Origin: UBA5078 sp051252515
Lineage (GTDB): Bacteria; Pseudomonadota; Gammaproteobacteria; Pseudomonadales; Pseudohongiellaceae
NCBI GenBank assembly: GCA_051252515.1
Contig: JBPOFS010000004.1
Location: forward strand, 62,001 to 126,000
Length of the DNA: 64,000 nt
Reading direction: 5' to 3'
The notes beneath the pieces were generated by a model that saw only the letters and a list, made by a program, of their open reading frames with translations, did not search any database and was not told the DNA's origin. Numbering within the stretch: the stretch's first letter is position 1; every line of letters starts with the position of its first letter. The translations under genes were made by a program, and so were the position numbers. Positions 28,063-36,646 of the stretch are shown piece by piece.

Positions 28063-28545
28063 ATGGACAAGCTCGATAAGCGCATATTGAAAGAACTACA
28101 AGAGGACGGCAGGCTTACCAATGCAGAGCTTGCCGAACGAGTTGGGCTATCAGCCACTCCGTGCGCACGACGAGTAAAACAACTTGAAGAGGAAGGGGTA
28201 ATTGAGCGCCATGCGGTGATACTAAACGCCTCCAAGCTCGGCCTGAAGTTACACGCACTGGTGCAGATCAGCATGGACAAACACACGCCCGATCGCTTTG
28301 AACACTTTGAGGCAGAAGTACGCAAGCACCCTGAGGTTATCGAGCTTATGCTCATCACCGGGCAGTCAGCGGACTATCTTTTGAAACTGGTATTACCAGA
28401 CATGGATCATTATCACGATTTTTTGCTAAATAAAATCACCCGCATTGAAGGCGTGGCCGACGTGCATTCTAGTTTCATTATGCGCCGCGTAATCGACAAC
28501 ACCTCTTTGCCTTTGGGTTATATTCCAGAGACTGGGCGCGCTTAG
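28063..28545 (+). CDS. Lrp/AsnC family transcriptional regulator
   Basis: A 160-residue regulator with an N-terminal HTH (residues 1-60: MDKLDKRILKELQEDGRLTN and VGLSATPCARRVKQL) and a C-terminal RAM/AsnC ligand domain. The ATG at 28063 has an AGGAG 7 nt upstream; the frame is open further up but without similarity. It is divergent from leuA across 211 bp, so leuA and its own gene are the likely targets, possibly in response to leucine or another amino acid. Its stop overlaps that of the convergent LytTR gene by 4 nt. Confidence 0.87.
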   Translation: MDKLDKRILKELQEDGRLTNAELAERVGLSATPCARRVKQLEEEGVIERHAVILNASKLGLKLHALVQISMDKHTPDRFEHFEAEVRKHPEVIELMLITGQSADYLLKLVLPDMDHYHDFLLNKITRIEGVADVHSSFIMRRVIDNTSLPLGYIPETGRA

Positions 28546-29363
28546 AAAAAGTGCTTCACTTTCTCTTTGTAGGAGCGGCTCATTTTTAATGATGAGCCGC
28601 AAGTAAGCGTCAAATGAAACTCGCCATTGATATGGGATGAGACTTTCTCGACTCGCTGCAAATTAACAATAGTTGAGCGATGCACCCGTTGAAAAATATT
28701 GGGATCCAGTTGCGCTTCTAGCTCTTTCATCGTGGTGCGCATGATGTGGGTCATACCCTGCACATGCACACACATGTAGTCCCCTGCTGCATCGATCCAG
28801 TCAATATCACGCACTGGGACAAATGTAGTAGAGGAGCCATCCTTAATCGCCAAACGATCAGAGAACCCTGTCGCCTCACCAGGGTTGCTTAGCAACTCAT
28901 TGATTGCCCACTCCGACTTACCAGTGAGCCCAATTACGATCTCTAACAAACGCTGTTTCTCAAGCCCTGCTTGATTACGCGCTGCCTGCGCCGTGACTTT
29001 GGCCACCGCACTGGCCAGACGATCATCTTCGATAGGCTTGAGCAGATAATCCACCGCATTGGCGCTAAACGCATCTACGGCGAAGGCATCATAGGCCGTC
29101 ACGAAAATTATCATCGGCATATTGTCTTGTTGCAGGTTTTCAACCACTTCAAGCCCTGTCATGCCCGGCATCTGAATATCGAGAAAAATCAGATCCGGCG
29201 TATGCTCGGCTATTGCCGCTAACGCCTCTTTGCCGTTCTTACAAACTTGCACAACTTCTACATGGGGAAACTTTTCTAGGCGCATGGTCAGACCAGTGCG
29301 CGCTAAAGATTCATCATCCACGATGATGGCGCGAATACGCGGCTCGTTGTCATTTTGTTTCAT
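28542..29363 (-). CDS. LytTR-family response regulator
   Basis: A 273-residue regulator. The receiver domain (residues 8-130) has the acidic pair DD at 16-17, phospho-acceptor D62 in IFLDIQMPG and conserved Lys in YLLKP. The LytTR DNA-binding domain covers about 172-273 (WIDAAGDYMCVHV, FQRVHRSTIVN). It overlaps its kinase gene by 14 nt. Targets are unknown. It resembles AlgR/YehT in architecture, but the context differs from both. Confidence 0.88.
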   Translation of the reverse strand: MKQNDNEPRIRAIIVDDESLARTGLTMRLEKFPHVEVVQVCKNGKEALAAIAEHTPDLIFLDIQMPGMTGLEVVENLQQDNMPMIIFVTAYDAFAVDAFSANAVDYLLKPIEDDRLASAVAKVTAQAARNQAGLEKQRLLEIVIGLTGKSEWAINELLSNPGEATGFSDRLAIKDGSSTTFVPVRDIDWIDAAGDYMCVHVQGMTHIMRTTMKELEAQLDPNIFQRVHRSTIVNLQRVEKVSSHINGEFHLTLTCGSSLKMSRSYKEKVKHFF

Positions 29364-30438
29364 AAGGAATTACAACCGTTACTATACAACCTTGCGGTGA
29401 ACCTGAAGAAAATGCCAGAGAATGGGCATCCGAGTAAATCTCTTTAAGACGGTTCTGTATATTTTTCAGACCAACCCCCCCAGAGGAGCTGTCTGCGGCC
29501 ACTAACGTAGAACCGTCTGTAATTCCAGGGCCGTCATCTTCTACGATGATCACGAGTTTATCGCCATTCACTTTTGCACGTATCGCAATTAAACCGCCGT
29601 CTTCGCTACGTGCCACAGCATGTTTGATGGAATTCTCGATCAATGGCTGCAACAACATGCTCGGCACCATGGCCTGCAAGGCGTCGTCGGCCACGTCTAT
29701 TTCTATGCGTAGACGCTCTTCAAAACGCACTTTCTCGATATCCAAATACAAGCGCACAGAGTTGAGCTCAAACTGCAAAGACACTTGATCCAAGGGATCA
29801 TTATCAAGCGAATAACGCAAAAACTGACTGAGTTTGGTCAACATTGTGTTGGCCGACGTGGTGTCTTTCTGCAGCACTAATGTTGAGATGGCATTGAGTG
29901 TATTAAACAAAAAATGCGGGTTCAACTGATAGCGTAACATACGCAACTGCGCCTCATGCGCTAAGGCCTCTGAGCGTAAACCCTTGGTTTTTTCCAACTG
30001 GAACAAACGATAGTATTTAATACAGAAGTACAGCACGCTCCACATGAGCATGAAGAGATAAGAGAAGGGCAGCAAAATGGCAACGGAGGTAAGACCATAG
30101 TCGCTGAGATCAACCGCACTACCCACCTCAGTCGAAGTGATCACGGCCTTCATGCCGATCCAGATCATCGACGCTAATAAGGAGCCAAGTACTACAGTTA
30201 GGAAGCGCAATTGCGCAGAGGATTCCCACACGGCCCGATAGGCATAGCGAAGACCAGTGGATAGAGCGAAGCCGACTACCGCATCGAGGGCAAAAACCCC
30301 GGCACGCGCCGTCATATATTCAGCGGGAACAAAACTTAAATCGCGGAGAACTAACAGCACCACCCAAAGGCTCCAGCCTATGAGTTGCAAGATCCAAAAT
30401 TGCGCACTTGCGTTGGGCTTTAATGTGCTGGCACTCAT
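29350..30438 (-). CDS. LytS/YehU-type sensor histidine kinase
   Basis: A 362-residue kinase with four N-terminal transmembrane segments (about 15-32, 45-65, 78-100, 118-140) and a His_kinase domain with the phosphorylated His175 in QLNPHFLFNTLNAIS. The ATP-binding domain carries PLIENSIKHA, DDGPGI and GGVGLKNIQNRL. There is no obvious extracytoplasmic sensor domain, so it probably senses through the membrane part. It is paired with the overlapping LytTR regulator. Confidence 0.88.
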   Translation of the reverse strand: MSASTLKPNASAQFWILQLIGWSLWVVLLVLRDLSFVPAEYMTARAGVFALDAVVGFALSTGLRYAYRAVWESSAQLRFLTVVLGSLLASMIWIGMKAVITSTEVGSAVDLSDYGLTSVAILLPFSYLFMLMWSVLYFCIKYYRLFQLEKTKGLRSEALAHEAQLRMLRYQLNPHFLFNTLNAISTLVLQKDTTSANTMLTKLSQFLRYSLDNDPLDQVSLQFELNSVRLYLDIEKVRFEERLRIEIDVADDALQAMVPSMLLQPLIENSIKHAVARSEDGGLIAIRAKVNGDKLVIIVEDDGPGITDGSTLVAADSSSGGVGLKNIQNRLKEIYSDAHSLAFSSGSPQGCIVTVVIPYETK

Positions 30439-30514
30439 CAGACGAACCTCAGAGCGGACCCTAAAAAGGGCAAAAAGAACGCGGCGACATTATGCACATC
30501 GCCGCGTATTCAGA

Positions 30515-31492
30515 TTACGGTAGCAATGCCGCTACTGCGTCTCTTTCTTCTGAGAGTTCTTTCTCAGTTTTCTGCATCAACTCACGGCTGAAGTCATTCA
30601 CGTCCAAGCCTTGTACAACAGTGTAAACACCGTTTTCACAAGTCACTGGGAATGAGTAGATCAAGCCTTTAGCAATACCATAGTCGCCTTCACTGTGGAT
30701 GCCCATGCTGACAGTTTTACCGTTCGTGCCCAATACCCAGTCATGGATATGGTCGATGGCGGCGTTCGCTGCTGATGCTGCACTCGAAAGGCCACGTGCC
30801 TTAATGATTGCGGCGCCGCGCTGCTGAACTGTAGGGATGAAGTCAGACACTAACCAGTTTTGATCCACTAGATCAGTGGCGTTCTTGCCATCGACCGTTG
30901 TGTGATGCACGTCTGGATACTGTGTAGAAGAGTGGTTACCCCAGATGATCAAGCCTTCAACGTCTGTGTTGTGCTTGCCAGTCTTTTCAGCCAACTGTGC
31001 AATCGCACGGTTGTGGTCAAGACGAGTCATAGCAGTGAACTGACCTGGCTTTAGGTCTGGCGCATTGCGGTAAGCGATCAAAGCATTGGTGTTAGCAGGG
31101 TTGCCCACTACCAATACTTTAACGTCACGGCTGGCGTGATCGTTGATTGCTTTGCCCTGTACAGAGAAGATTGCCGCGTTAGCTTCAAGCAGATCTTTAC
31201 GCTCCATGCCTGGGCCACGAGGACGCGCGCCTACCAATAGGCAGATGTCCGCATCTTTGAATGCTACTTCAGGCTTGTCAGATTGCACGATGCCCTGAAC
31301 CAATGGGAATGCACAGTCTTCTAGCTCCATTACCACGCCTTGCAAAGCGCCTAGTGCTGGGGTGATTTCCAACAATTGTAGAATTACAGGCTGGTCTTTA
31401 CCCAACATGTCGCCAGAGGCGATACGAAAGAGCAATGAATAACTAATTTGGCCAGCTGCACCGGTGACAGCAACTCGTACGGGTGATTTCAT
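30515..31492 (-). CDS. mdh: Malate dehydrogenase
   Basis: A 325-residue NAD-dependent malate dehydrogenase of the TCA cycle. It has the Rossmann motif VTGAAGQISYSL, the substrate-binding RPRGPGMERKDLL, GNPANTNAL, and the catalytic pair D in TRLDHNRA and H in WGNHSSTQYPD. It matches the MDH type 2 group of Proteobacteria. Confidence 0.96.
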   Translation of the reverse strand: MKSPVRVAVTGAAGQISYSLLFRIASGDMLGKDQPVILQLLEITPALGALQGVVMELEDCAFPLVQGIVQSDKPEVAFKDADICLLVGARPRGPGMERKDLLEANAAIFSVQGKAINDHASRDVKVLVVGNPANTNALIAYRNAPDLKPGQFTAMTRLDHNRAIAQLAEKTGKHNTDVEGLIIWGNHSSTQYPDVHHTTVDGKNATDLVDQNWLVSDFIPTVQQRGAAIIKARGLSSAASAANAAIDHIHDWVLGTNGKTVSMGIHSEGDYGIAKGLIYSFPVTCENGVYTVVQGLDVNDFSRELMQKTEKELSEERDAVAALLP

Positions 31493-31567
31493 AGCGGTCT
31501 CTGAATCCTTGATAAAAGAAGGGCGAGGAGTATAGCAAATTTTCTATCCTGATTTCTATGCGGGGAG

Positions 31568-32608
31568 CTAGGACAAAAACATCGCATCCCCATAGCTAAA
31601 GAACCGGTATTTCTGCCTAACAGCCTCGTCATAGGCCGCCATAATCGCATCTCTACCCGCAAAGGCACTGACCAACATCATCAACGTGGATTCGGAAAGA
31701 TGAAAATTCGTCACCATCGCATCCACCACCTGAAACTCATAACCGGGGTAGATAAAGATGTCGGTTTCACCCGTATACGGCGCAATCAAGCCTTCCAACG
31801 CCTTCTGCGCCGCGCTCTCTAGCGTACGTACCGACGTCGTGCCAACCGCAATCACACGCCCGCCGCGCTCTTTGCAGGCACGAATTTGCGCGCATACCTG
31901 CTCGGATATCTCGATGCGCTCGCTGTGCATGTCGTGCTCTAGGATATTGTCCACCCGCACTGGCTGGAAGGTGCCCGAGCCTACATGCAGGGTCACATAG
32001 GCCATGTCCACGCCTAGCGCCTTAATGCTTTCCATCAACGCCTTATCAAAGTGCAGCCCCGCCGTGGGCGCCGCTACTGCGCCTAGCTTCTCGCTATACA
32101 CCGTTTGATAGCGCTCCCTGTCGGCCAGCTCATCTGCCCTCTTTATATAAGGAGGCAGAGGAATATGCCCGAATAGCTCCAAGGCGTCGGTTAGTGGAGC
32201 ATGGGTATCGAAACGAATATGGAAGAACTCCCCTTCTCGGCCTAGTACCTCGGCAGTCAACACCGAGTCCTGCGGCCCCGCAAAGCGCAGCTGGGTTCCA
32301 GGTTTAGGAGACTTGCTAGCCCGTATTTGCGCCAGTGCTTCGCTATCGTTCAGTACGCGCTCGATCATCACCTCGATCTTGCCACCGCTGGCCTTTTGGC
32401 CCAACAACCGCGCAGGGATCACACGGGTATTGTTAAATACCAATAGATCTTCAGGGCGAAGGTGACTAATAAGGTCGGAGAAGTGCTCGTGGTTCATCTC
32501 CCCGGTTTCACGACTTATGCTAAGCAAACGGCTTGCCGTTCTTTGCTCTGGAGGAAAATGTGCGATTAGCTCATCGGGGAGCTCATAGGAGAAATCAGAT
32601 AATTGCAT
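31568..32608 (-). CDS. queA: S-adenosylmethionine:tRNA ribosyltransferase-isomerase
   Basis: A 346-residue QueA that makes epoxyqueuosine from preQ1-modified tRNA. Family segments include YELPDELIAHFPPEQR, LLVFNNTRVIPARL, AAPTAGLHFD, THVGSGTFQPVRV-like YVTLHVGSGTFQPV, and the C-terminal MVTNFHLSESTLMMLVSAFAG. No tgt follows in this window. Confidence 0.96.
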   Translation of the reverse strand: MQLSDFSYELPDELIAHFPPEQRTASRLLSISRETGEMNHEHFSDLISHLRPEDLLVFNNTRVIPARLLGQKASGGKIEVMIERVLNDSEALAQIRASKSPKPGTQLRFAGPQDSVLTAEVLGREGEFFHIRFDTHAPLTDALELFGHIPLPPYIKRADELADRERYQTVYSEKLGAVAAPTAGLHFDKALMESIKALGVDMAYVTLHVGSGTFQPVRVDNILEHDMHSERIEISEQVCAQIRACKERGGRVIAVGTTSVRTLESAAQKALEGLIAPYTGETDIFIYPGYEFQVVDAMVTNFHLSESTLMMLVSAFAGRDAIMAAYDEAVRQKYRFFSYGDAMFLS

Positions 32609-32705
32609 TGGTAGACACTAAGCCCTTCTTGCTTTAGGGAAAGGGCGATGAGTTTGCCCTAACAAGCACGCAAAACCAAGTTTTTGAAGAATTGCACTTC
32701 CCCCA

Positions 32706-32733
32706 TTGCGCCCAAGAAATTTGTTGTTATAAT
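32706..32733 (+). promoter_or_regulatory. Promoter of tRNA-Leu
   Basis: A consensus TATAAT (32728-32733) preceded at 16 bp by TTGCGC (32706-32711), ending 14 bp before the mature tRNA 5' end, with a GC-rich discriminator after it as usual for stable RNA promoters. Confidence 0.6.
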
Positions 32734-32747
32734 GCCCTCCTTCCAAT

Positions 32748-32834
32748 GCCGGGGTGGCGAAATTGGTAGACGCGCCGGATTCAAAATCCGGTTCTTGTGA
32801 GAGAGTGCCGGTTCAAGTCCGGCTCCCGGTACCA
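32748..32834 (+). tRNA. tRNA-Leu (anticodon CAA)
   Basis: An 87-nt tRNA with encoded 3' CCA. The acceptor stem is GCCGGGG/TCCCGGT (two G-U ends). The anticodon stem is CCGGA/TCCGG with loop TTCAAAA, giving anticodon CAA (reads UUG), then a long variable arm typical of Leu and a T-arm GCCGG-TTCAAGT-CCGGC. The long arm and anticodon make Leu secure. Confidence 0.96.
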
Positions 32835-32855
32835 AATCTTGAGTTCCTCAAGATT
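32835..32855 (+). terminator. Hairpin just after tRNA-Leu
   Basis: Perfect 9-bp inverted repeat AATCTTGAG/CTCAAGATT with a TTC loop, starting one base after the CCA end. It lacks a strong T-run, so it is either a weak terminator or a processing structure. Confidence 0.5.
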
Positions 32856-32919
32856 TCAGAAATTCAGCAATACTCAAACCTGCTCGACCCAATCAAAAAT
32901 CAAAAAAGAAGCACTGACT

Positions 32920-32949
32920 GTAGGCGCTTGCCTGCAAGCGAATGCCTAC
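32920..32949 (-). terminator. Terminator-like hairpin after the DUF5648 gene
   Basis: GTAGGC-GCTTGC, a 2-nt loop, GCAAGC, a 4-nt bulge and GCCTAC form a 12-bp stem. Read on the minus strand it starts 3 nt after the stop of the DUF5648 gene and is followed after about 12 nt by a T-rich stretch (TTTTTTGATTTTT), so it probably ends that transcript. It also resembles REP-type palindromes, but no second copy was noticed. Confidence 0.5.
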
Positions 32950-32952
32950 GAA

Positions 32953-35430
32953 TCACTGCAAACCCTCCACATAAAAACCGATCCCCTCATAACTCCAGTC
33001 CGAAGAAACATCTAACATCGCCGCCTCCTCTTCACTGGCAGTGAATAGATGCCTATTCAAACTTCCGCTGTAGTAGCGGTAAACAGCCCTCTCTTTACCT
33101 ATCTCGTTCGGAGTGGGGTCATCGGCATAGACTTCGAATGCGATACCCTCATCGACAAACGGCCAAGCCCCATCGCGAATTTGCGCCAGAATATGCGCCC
33201 GTTCATCTTCATTGACTGTGAAAAAATGGTGGCCCGTACGGGTGTTATAGAAGCGATAGAGAGGCACAGCTCCCGAGTAAGTGTGGGCGATTTGAAACTT
33301 CGCGCCCTGATACACATAGGACCAATCGACCTCACTCTTATTGCTAGGCCCACTGTTCCTTAACACCATCGTGCGTTCGTCGGGGTTCGTAGAGAAGAAA
33401 AACGCATTGGTTTTTGTGTTAAAAAACCGGTACACATTCACGGGGGCGGCTTCACTATTGATGGGTTCAACAGGCTTCAATTCGCCCCAATAATTGAGCT
33501 GCGCTGTATCGATCTCAGCATCATTGAAACGAATTCGTTCGGTATCTGGCGCCACGAGATCAATATAGGGGCTCCCCTGCCCCGTCTTTGCCTGCACGCT
33601 TACAAACCCGTCTACTGGGTTTTTTGAGAGCATGTAGTCAGCCCGATTTTTCTCATACACAACGGTATCGACCCCCTCCCCGCCATAGTAAATATTGGCA
33701 CCCGAACTGCCGTCTAGGAGGTCGTCGCCGCCATTGCCGTAGAGAATGTCGTGGCCTTCGTAGCCTAATAGAATGTCCGCGCGTGGCCCGCCGCTGATGA
33801 CATCATTGCCGAGATAGAGCCAACTCATCAGCGATTGATTCACATGGCGTGAATAGATCTCTAGCGGAAGCTCAAGTCCGGAGAGTAAATAGTGTTGAAC
33901 ACCATCGACGCTATACGAAATTGAATTGACTAACTCACGTGCGCTAGTGCTATCGAGTGAGATTTGCATCTGTGCTTCATAGAAATGCCCATCGTGCGAC
34001 AAGGTGGTAAGAATCGTTTCCGACCCAGAGCCTTCCCCCCCTTGTGTTGTGATTGTGCCGTCTTCCCAGGGCAATGCGGTGAAAGCCGCCGTGCGCGTAT
34101 CTAGATGCGCTAATGCGTCGGAAAGAATATCGTCTTGAGAATAACGCGTGAGGGTGTAGGAGCTTGGCAGCGCAGAAGACACTCCGCTCGCATCGTGCGC
34201 GATTCCAGAATGCGGGGTTTCGAGACTAAAATCGTCTTGCCCTTCGACTGCGAATGGCGAGTAACTAAATATCGAATTTCCTTGTCCATATTCCTTGGCA
34301 TGCACTACATAAAGATTGCCCACCGAATCCAGCGAAAAGCTCGTCAACCGCTCGAATTTAAAACTTTCTAACTCACCAAAATCCACCACTTCACTGACTA
34401 TATTAGTAGGCGTTACTTTGAATATGTTTTTCGAATAAAGACCGGCAGCGTAAACGTTCTGTGCTGCATCGATGTGGATGCCTACTATTAAAGCTAAAGG
34501 GTTGCCATAAACCGTGCATATGCGAGGAGACCATTCGGTGGGGCCTTGGAACACACACTCATACAAACCCGTTCCGTCGCCCTCTTGCCCTAACACTCGC
34601 TCTATACCTTTGCTCGTCGAGTACCGGTAAAGCGTGCTGGGATTACGCGCGCTTACATAATAAAGATTGCCAAAATCGTCGATCTTTAAGAACATAAGCG
34701 CGTCGAGCTCACGTAGTTCTACTGGGCGATCTAAGTCAAACTCCCAATATACTGAGTTCTCTCCCGTTGCAGAAAGCTTGAATATTCCAAAATGAGAAGC
34801 GACATAGAGATTGCCTTCGAAATCGATCACACTCTTCGAGGGGTCTGTAAACGGATGACTCTGCACGCCACCTTCATCCAATACTAAGGAGGTGTTCCCG
34901 TCTGGCTCGATCTTAAACACGCTGGGAGGGCTCGCGCCAATGACATACACATTGCCATTCGAGTCCACCTCTAAGTCCCTTGGACTGCCCAATGTATTGC
35001 CCTTGCCATCCCCTTGCGCTGTGATCAACTCCTTCATCGTGCCATTGACACCGATGAACACCACATTGTTTGACCTTACGCCCGCGATATAGAGATTCCC
35101 GACAGAGTCCACTTCATATGCCACCAGCCCATCCAAGAAAATGGGGCTCTGTGGTACCCAATTTGAGGGTTCGGAGAGCGTGATCTCAGAGTCGCCCCCG
35201 GAAATATTGAAAATCTTCTCCACCTCCATTGGGCCAGTGATCTTGATCATGCCCGAGGCATCGTAGGTGTATATATCGCCATTCGCGACGACCTTGAGAG
35301 GACCACCAAGGGACAACCTGTACGGATTTTGACTGTCGGCAATAAGCGTAAGCTCCTGAGCATAAGCGCTGCCCACCACCATCGTTAGCAGCATCGCTAT
35401 CGCGCCTGACATTCCTCGCAAAATTCGCAT
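32953..35430 (-). CDS. Secreted NHL-propeller / RTX-like / DUF5648 protein
   Basis: An 825-residue protein with a signal peptide (ends GSAYAQE). Residues about 30-410 contain repeats on the theme DSxGNLYVxG/A, typical of NHL-type beta-propellers. A linker follows, then at about 550-605 a short calcium-binding RTX-like segment (GPRADILLGYEGHDILYGN, GGDDLLDGSSGA). The C-terminal 160 residues hold three DUF5648-like repeats (YRFFNTKTNAFFFST, YRFYNTRTGHHFFT, YRYYSGSLNRHLFTA). The ATG at 35430 follows AAGGGA with good spacing. It is probably secreted or surface-bound, with unknown ligand. It is on the strand opposite to the cassette array. Confidence 0.78.
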   Translation of the reverse strand: MRILRGMSGAIAMLLTMVVGSAYAQELTLIADSQNPYRLSLGGPLKVVANGDIYTYDASGMIKITGPMEVEKIFNISGGDSEITLSEPSNWVPQSPIFLDGLVAYEVDSVGNLYIAGVRSNNVVFIGVNGTMKELITAQGDGKGNTLGSPRDLEVDSNGNVYVIGASPPSVFKIEPDGNTSLVLDEGGVQSHPFTDPSKSVIDFEGNLYVASHFGIFKLSATGENSVYWEFDLDRPVELRELDALMFLKIDDFGNLYYVSARNPSTLYRYSTSKGIERVLGQEGDGTGLYECVFQGPTEWSPRICTVYGNPLALIVGIHIDAAQNVYAAGLYSKNIFKVTPTNIVSEVVDFGELESFKFERLTSFSLDSVGNLYVVHAKEYGQGNSIFSYSPFAVEGQDDFSLETPHSGIAHDASGVSSALPSSYTLTRYSQDDILSDALAHLDTRTAAFTALPWEDGTITTQGGEGSGSETILTTLSHDGHFYEAQMQISLDSTSARELVNSISYSVDGVQHYLLSGLELPLEIYSRHVNQSLMSWLYLGNDVISGGPRADILLGYEGHDILYGNGGDDLLDGSSGANIYYGGEGVDTVVYEKNRADYMLSKNPVDGFVSVQAKTGQGSPYIDLVAPDTERIRFNDAEIDTAQLNYWGELKPVEPINSEAAPVNVYRFFNTKTNAFFFSTNPDERTMVLRNSGPSNKSEVDWSYVYQGAKFQIAHTYSGAVPLYRFYNTRTGHHFFTVNEDERAHILAQIRDGAWPFVDEGIAFEVYADDPTPNEIGKERAVYRYYSGSLNRHLFTASEEEAAMLDVSSDWSYEGIGFYVEGLQ

Positions 35431-35832
35431 AATTCCCTTTATATCCAATGTATTAAAATTGCCTTAGCTCCAAGTAAACAAAAAGTGGGATATTTTCCCA
35501 CACACTTCAATATACTCTAGAGATAAGCCTGAATTAATGCAAGCCCACCCATGTGCCGGGGATCACATAGATCCCCATTAACCCCACCCAAAACCCTCTT
35601 ATTAACCCCGTTATTCATGTTCGTTCATCCCACCTATGACCCACTTCACTGAATTACTCTAATGTTTATGTTGGCCGCACCAATTTGATGCAGTATAGTC
35701 CCCGCAAGCTGGCGGGCGATAGAGACCTCGCCCCCTTAACAAAAAATACGCTTTATCGACCCAATAATTGGTTTTGTAGATCAATTAGATAGAAGCAAAA
35801 GAATCGATTTAGAAAAAAATAAGGTTGCGTCC
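35431..35832. other. Non-coding stretch left of the cassette array
   Basis: No credible gene is seen. It holds two perfect hairpins: GTGGGA-TATTT-TCCCAC (35485-35501), close to the start of the DUF5648 gene, and GGGGATC-ACATA-GATCCCC (35558-35576). A GC-rich stretch around 35700-35740 may be another structure. It contains no integrase gene, and no attI site could be recognised with confidence. It might be a gene-less cassette or the chromosomal flank. Confidence 0.5.
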
Positions 35833-35881
35833 TCCTAACAATTATTAGGGAGGCTTTGGCCTCTTAATTAGGCTGTTATAT
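35833..35881 (+). repeat. attC-like site 1 (left end of array)
   Basis: About 49 bp, from TCCTAAC at the left to GTTATAT at the right. Arms AACAATTATTAGGGAGGC and GCCTCTTAATTAGGC are imperfectly complementary around a TTTG loop. It has the attC layout of inverted core sites around a variable palindrome. It is the shortest of the seven. Confidence 0.6.
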
Positions 35882-35907
35882 GCAGCAATTCACCGTAGCG
35901 AGCAAAT

Positions 35908-36477
35908 ATGGGAATTCTTGAAATACTAGAGAGGCTGGTTGGTCATCTTGCATGGCCCGTTGCTGTATTTTTGATCGTCAGAGAATTCTCAAATGAGTTC
36001 AAGTCGTTCATTCGAAGAATAAAGAATGCTAAATACAAAGATGTGGAACTCAATTTGACTGAAGAGTTTCAGAGTATAAAGAACGAGGCCATAGACGCGG
36101 GAATCACTATTGCTTATCCACCTAGTGCATTTCCCAGTGAAAACCTAAAATCAATCGAAACCGCCCCTGAATGGACAATTATTCAATCTTGGCAAGAAAT
36201 TGAAAGAGTTCTTTCTCAACTCTATTCAAAATCTCGGCGGGAGGCTGGCGATAAAAGCAAAGCTAACCCCAATGAAATGATTGCCGTATTGCTCGATAAC
36301 GGAACTATAGATCCAGCTATGGCTGGGCTAATTAACAGAATAAATACACTCAGAAACAATATTGTGCATCAACATGAATTTGAGCTTACACGTGGCGAAG
36401 CAATGGAGTGGATGGGGATATCAAAGAGCGTTAAAGATCGCTTAAGTCAAAGACTTAGGGACTTCGATGGCATATAA
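35908..36477 (+). CDS. Cassette 1: membrane-anchored HEPN-like protein
   Basis: A 189-residue protein with a hydrophobic N-terminal anchor (about residues 11-25), a basic helical linker and a helical C-terminal half. The C-terminal region contains LRNNIVHQ with R149-N150-x3-H154, the Rphi-xxx-H motif of HEPN domains, many of which are RNases in toxin-antitoxin, abortive infection or CRISPR systems. I see no partner nucleotidyltransferase in the cassette. It starts 27 nt after attC 1, and its stop TAA lies within the left core of attC 2. AT-rich compared with the housekeeping genes. HEPN assignment rests on motif and helical content only. Confidence 0.6.
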   Translation: MGILEILERLVGHLAWPVAVFLIVREFSNEFKSFIRRIKNAKYKDVELNLTEEFQSIKNEAIDAGITIAYPPSAFPSENLKSIETAPEWTIIQSWQEIERVLSQLYSKSRREAGDKSKANPNEMIAVLLDNGTIDPAMAGLINRINTLRNNIVHQHEFELTRGEAMEWMGISKSVKDRLSQRLRDFDGI

Positions 36478-36576
36478 CAAGGCGTTTCTGAGCGACAAAT
36501 GTATGTCGTCATGCCTTTGGCAAAAGGCGCAAAAGCCACGCCAACATACTTTCGCGCCAGAACAGCGACGTTAGGC
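36472..36576 (+). repeat. attC-like site 2
   Basis: A 105-bp imperfect palindrome running from ATATAAC to GTTAGGC. The outer arm AACAAGGCGTTTCTG aligns with the reverse complement of the right end (CTAACGTCGCTGTTCTG), and the inner arms share GTATGT and GC-rich blocks. It begins inside the stop codon of the HEPN-like gene, a usual position for a cassette recombination site. Confidence 0.78.
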
Positions 36577-36646
36577 ATGTATGTACGCACTCTGTAGAGA
36601 AGAAATATTTTGAAACAATAGTTGAAAAGTTTCACTGGGGATTAAT

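Noticed and set aside
28542..30438. Calling the LytTR/LytS pair AlgR/AlgZ
   Set aside because: Architecture agrees, but neighbouring genes differ from the alg/hem/arg context and no specific signature was seen.
32754..33044. An open frame covering tRNA-Leu
   Set aside because: It translates the tRNA itself and runs into the 3' end of the opposite-strand gene.
35449..35832. An attI site or cassette promoter left of the array
   Set aside because: No recognisable attI core, IntI-binding repeats or integrase gene; listed only as non-coding.
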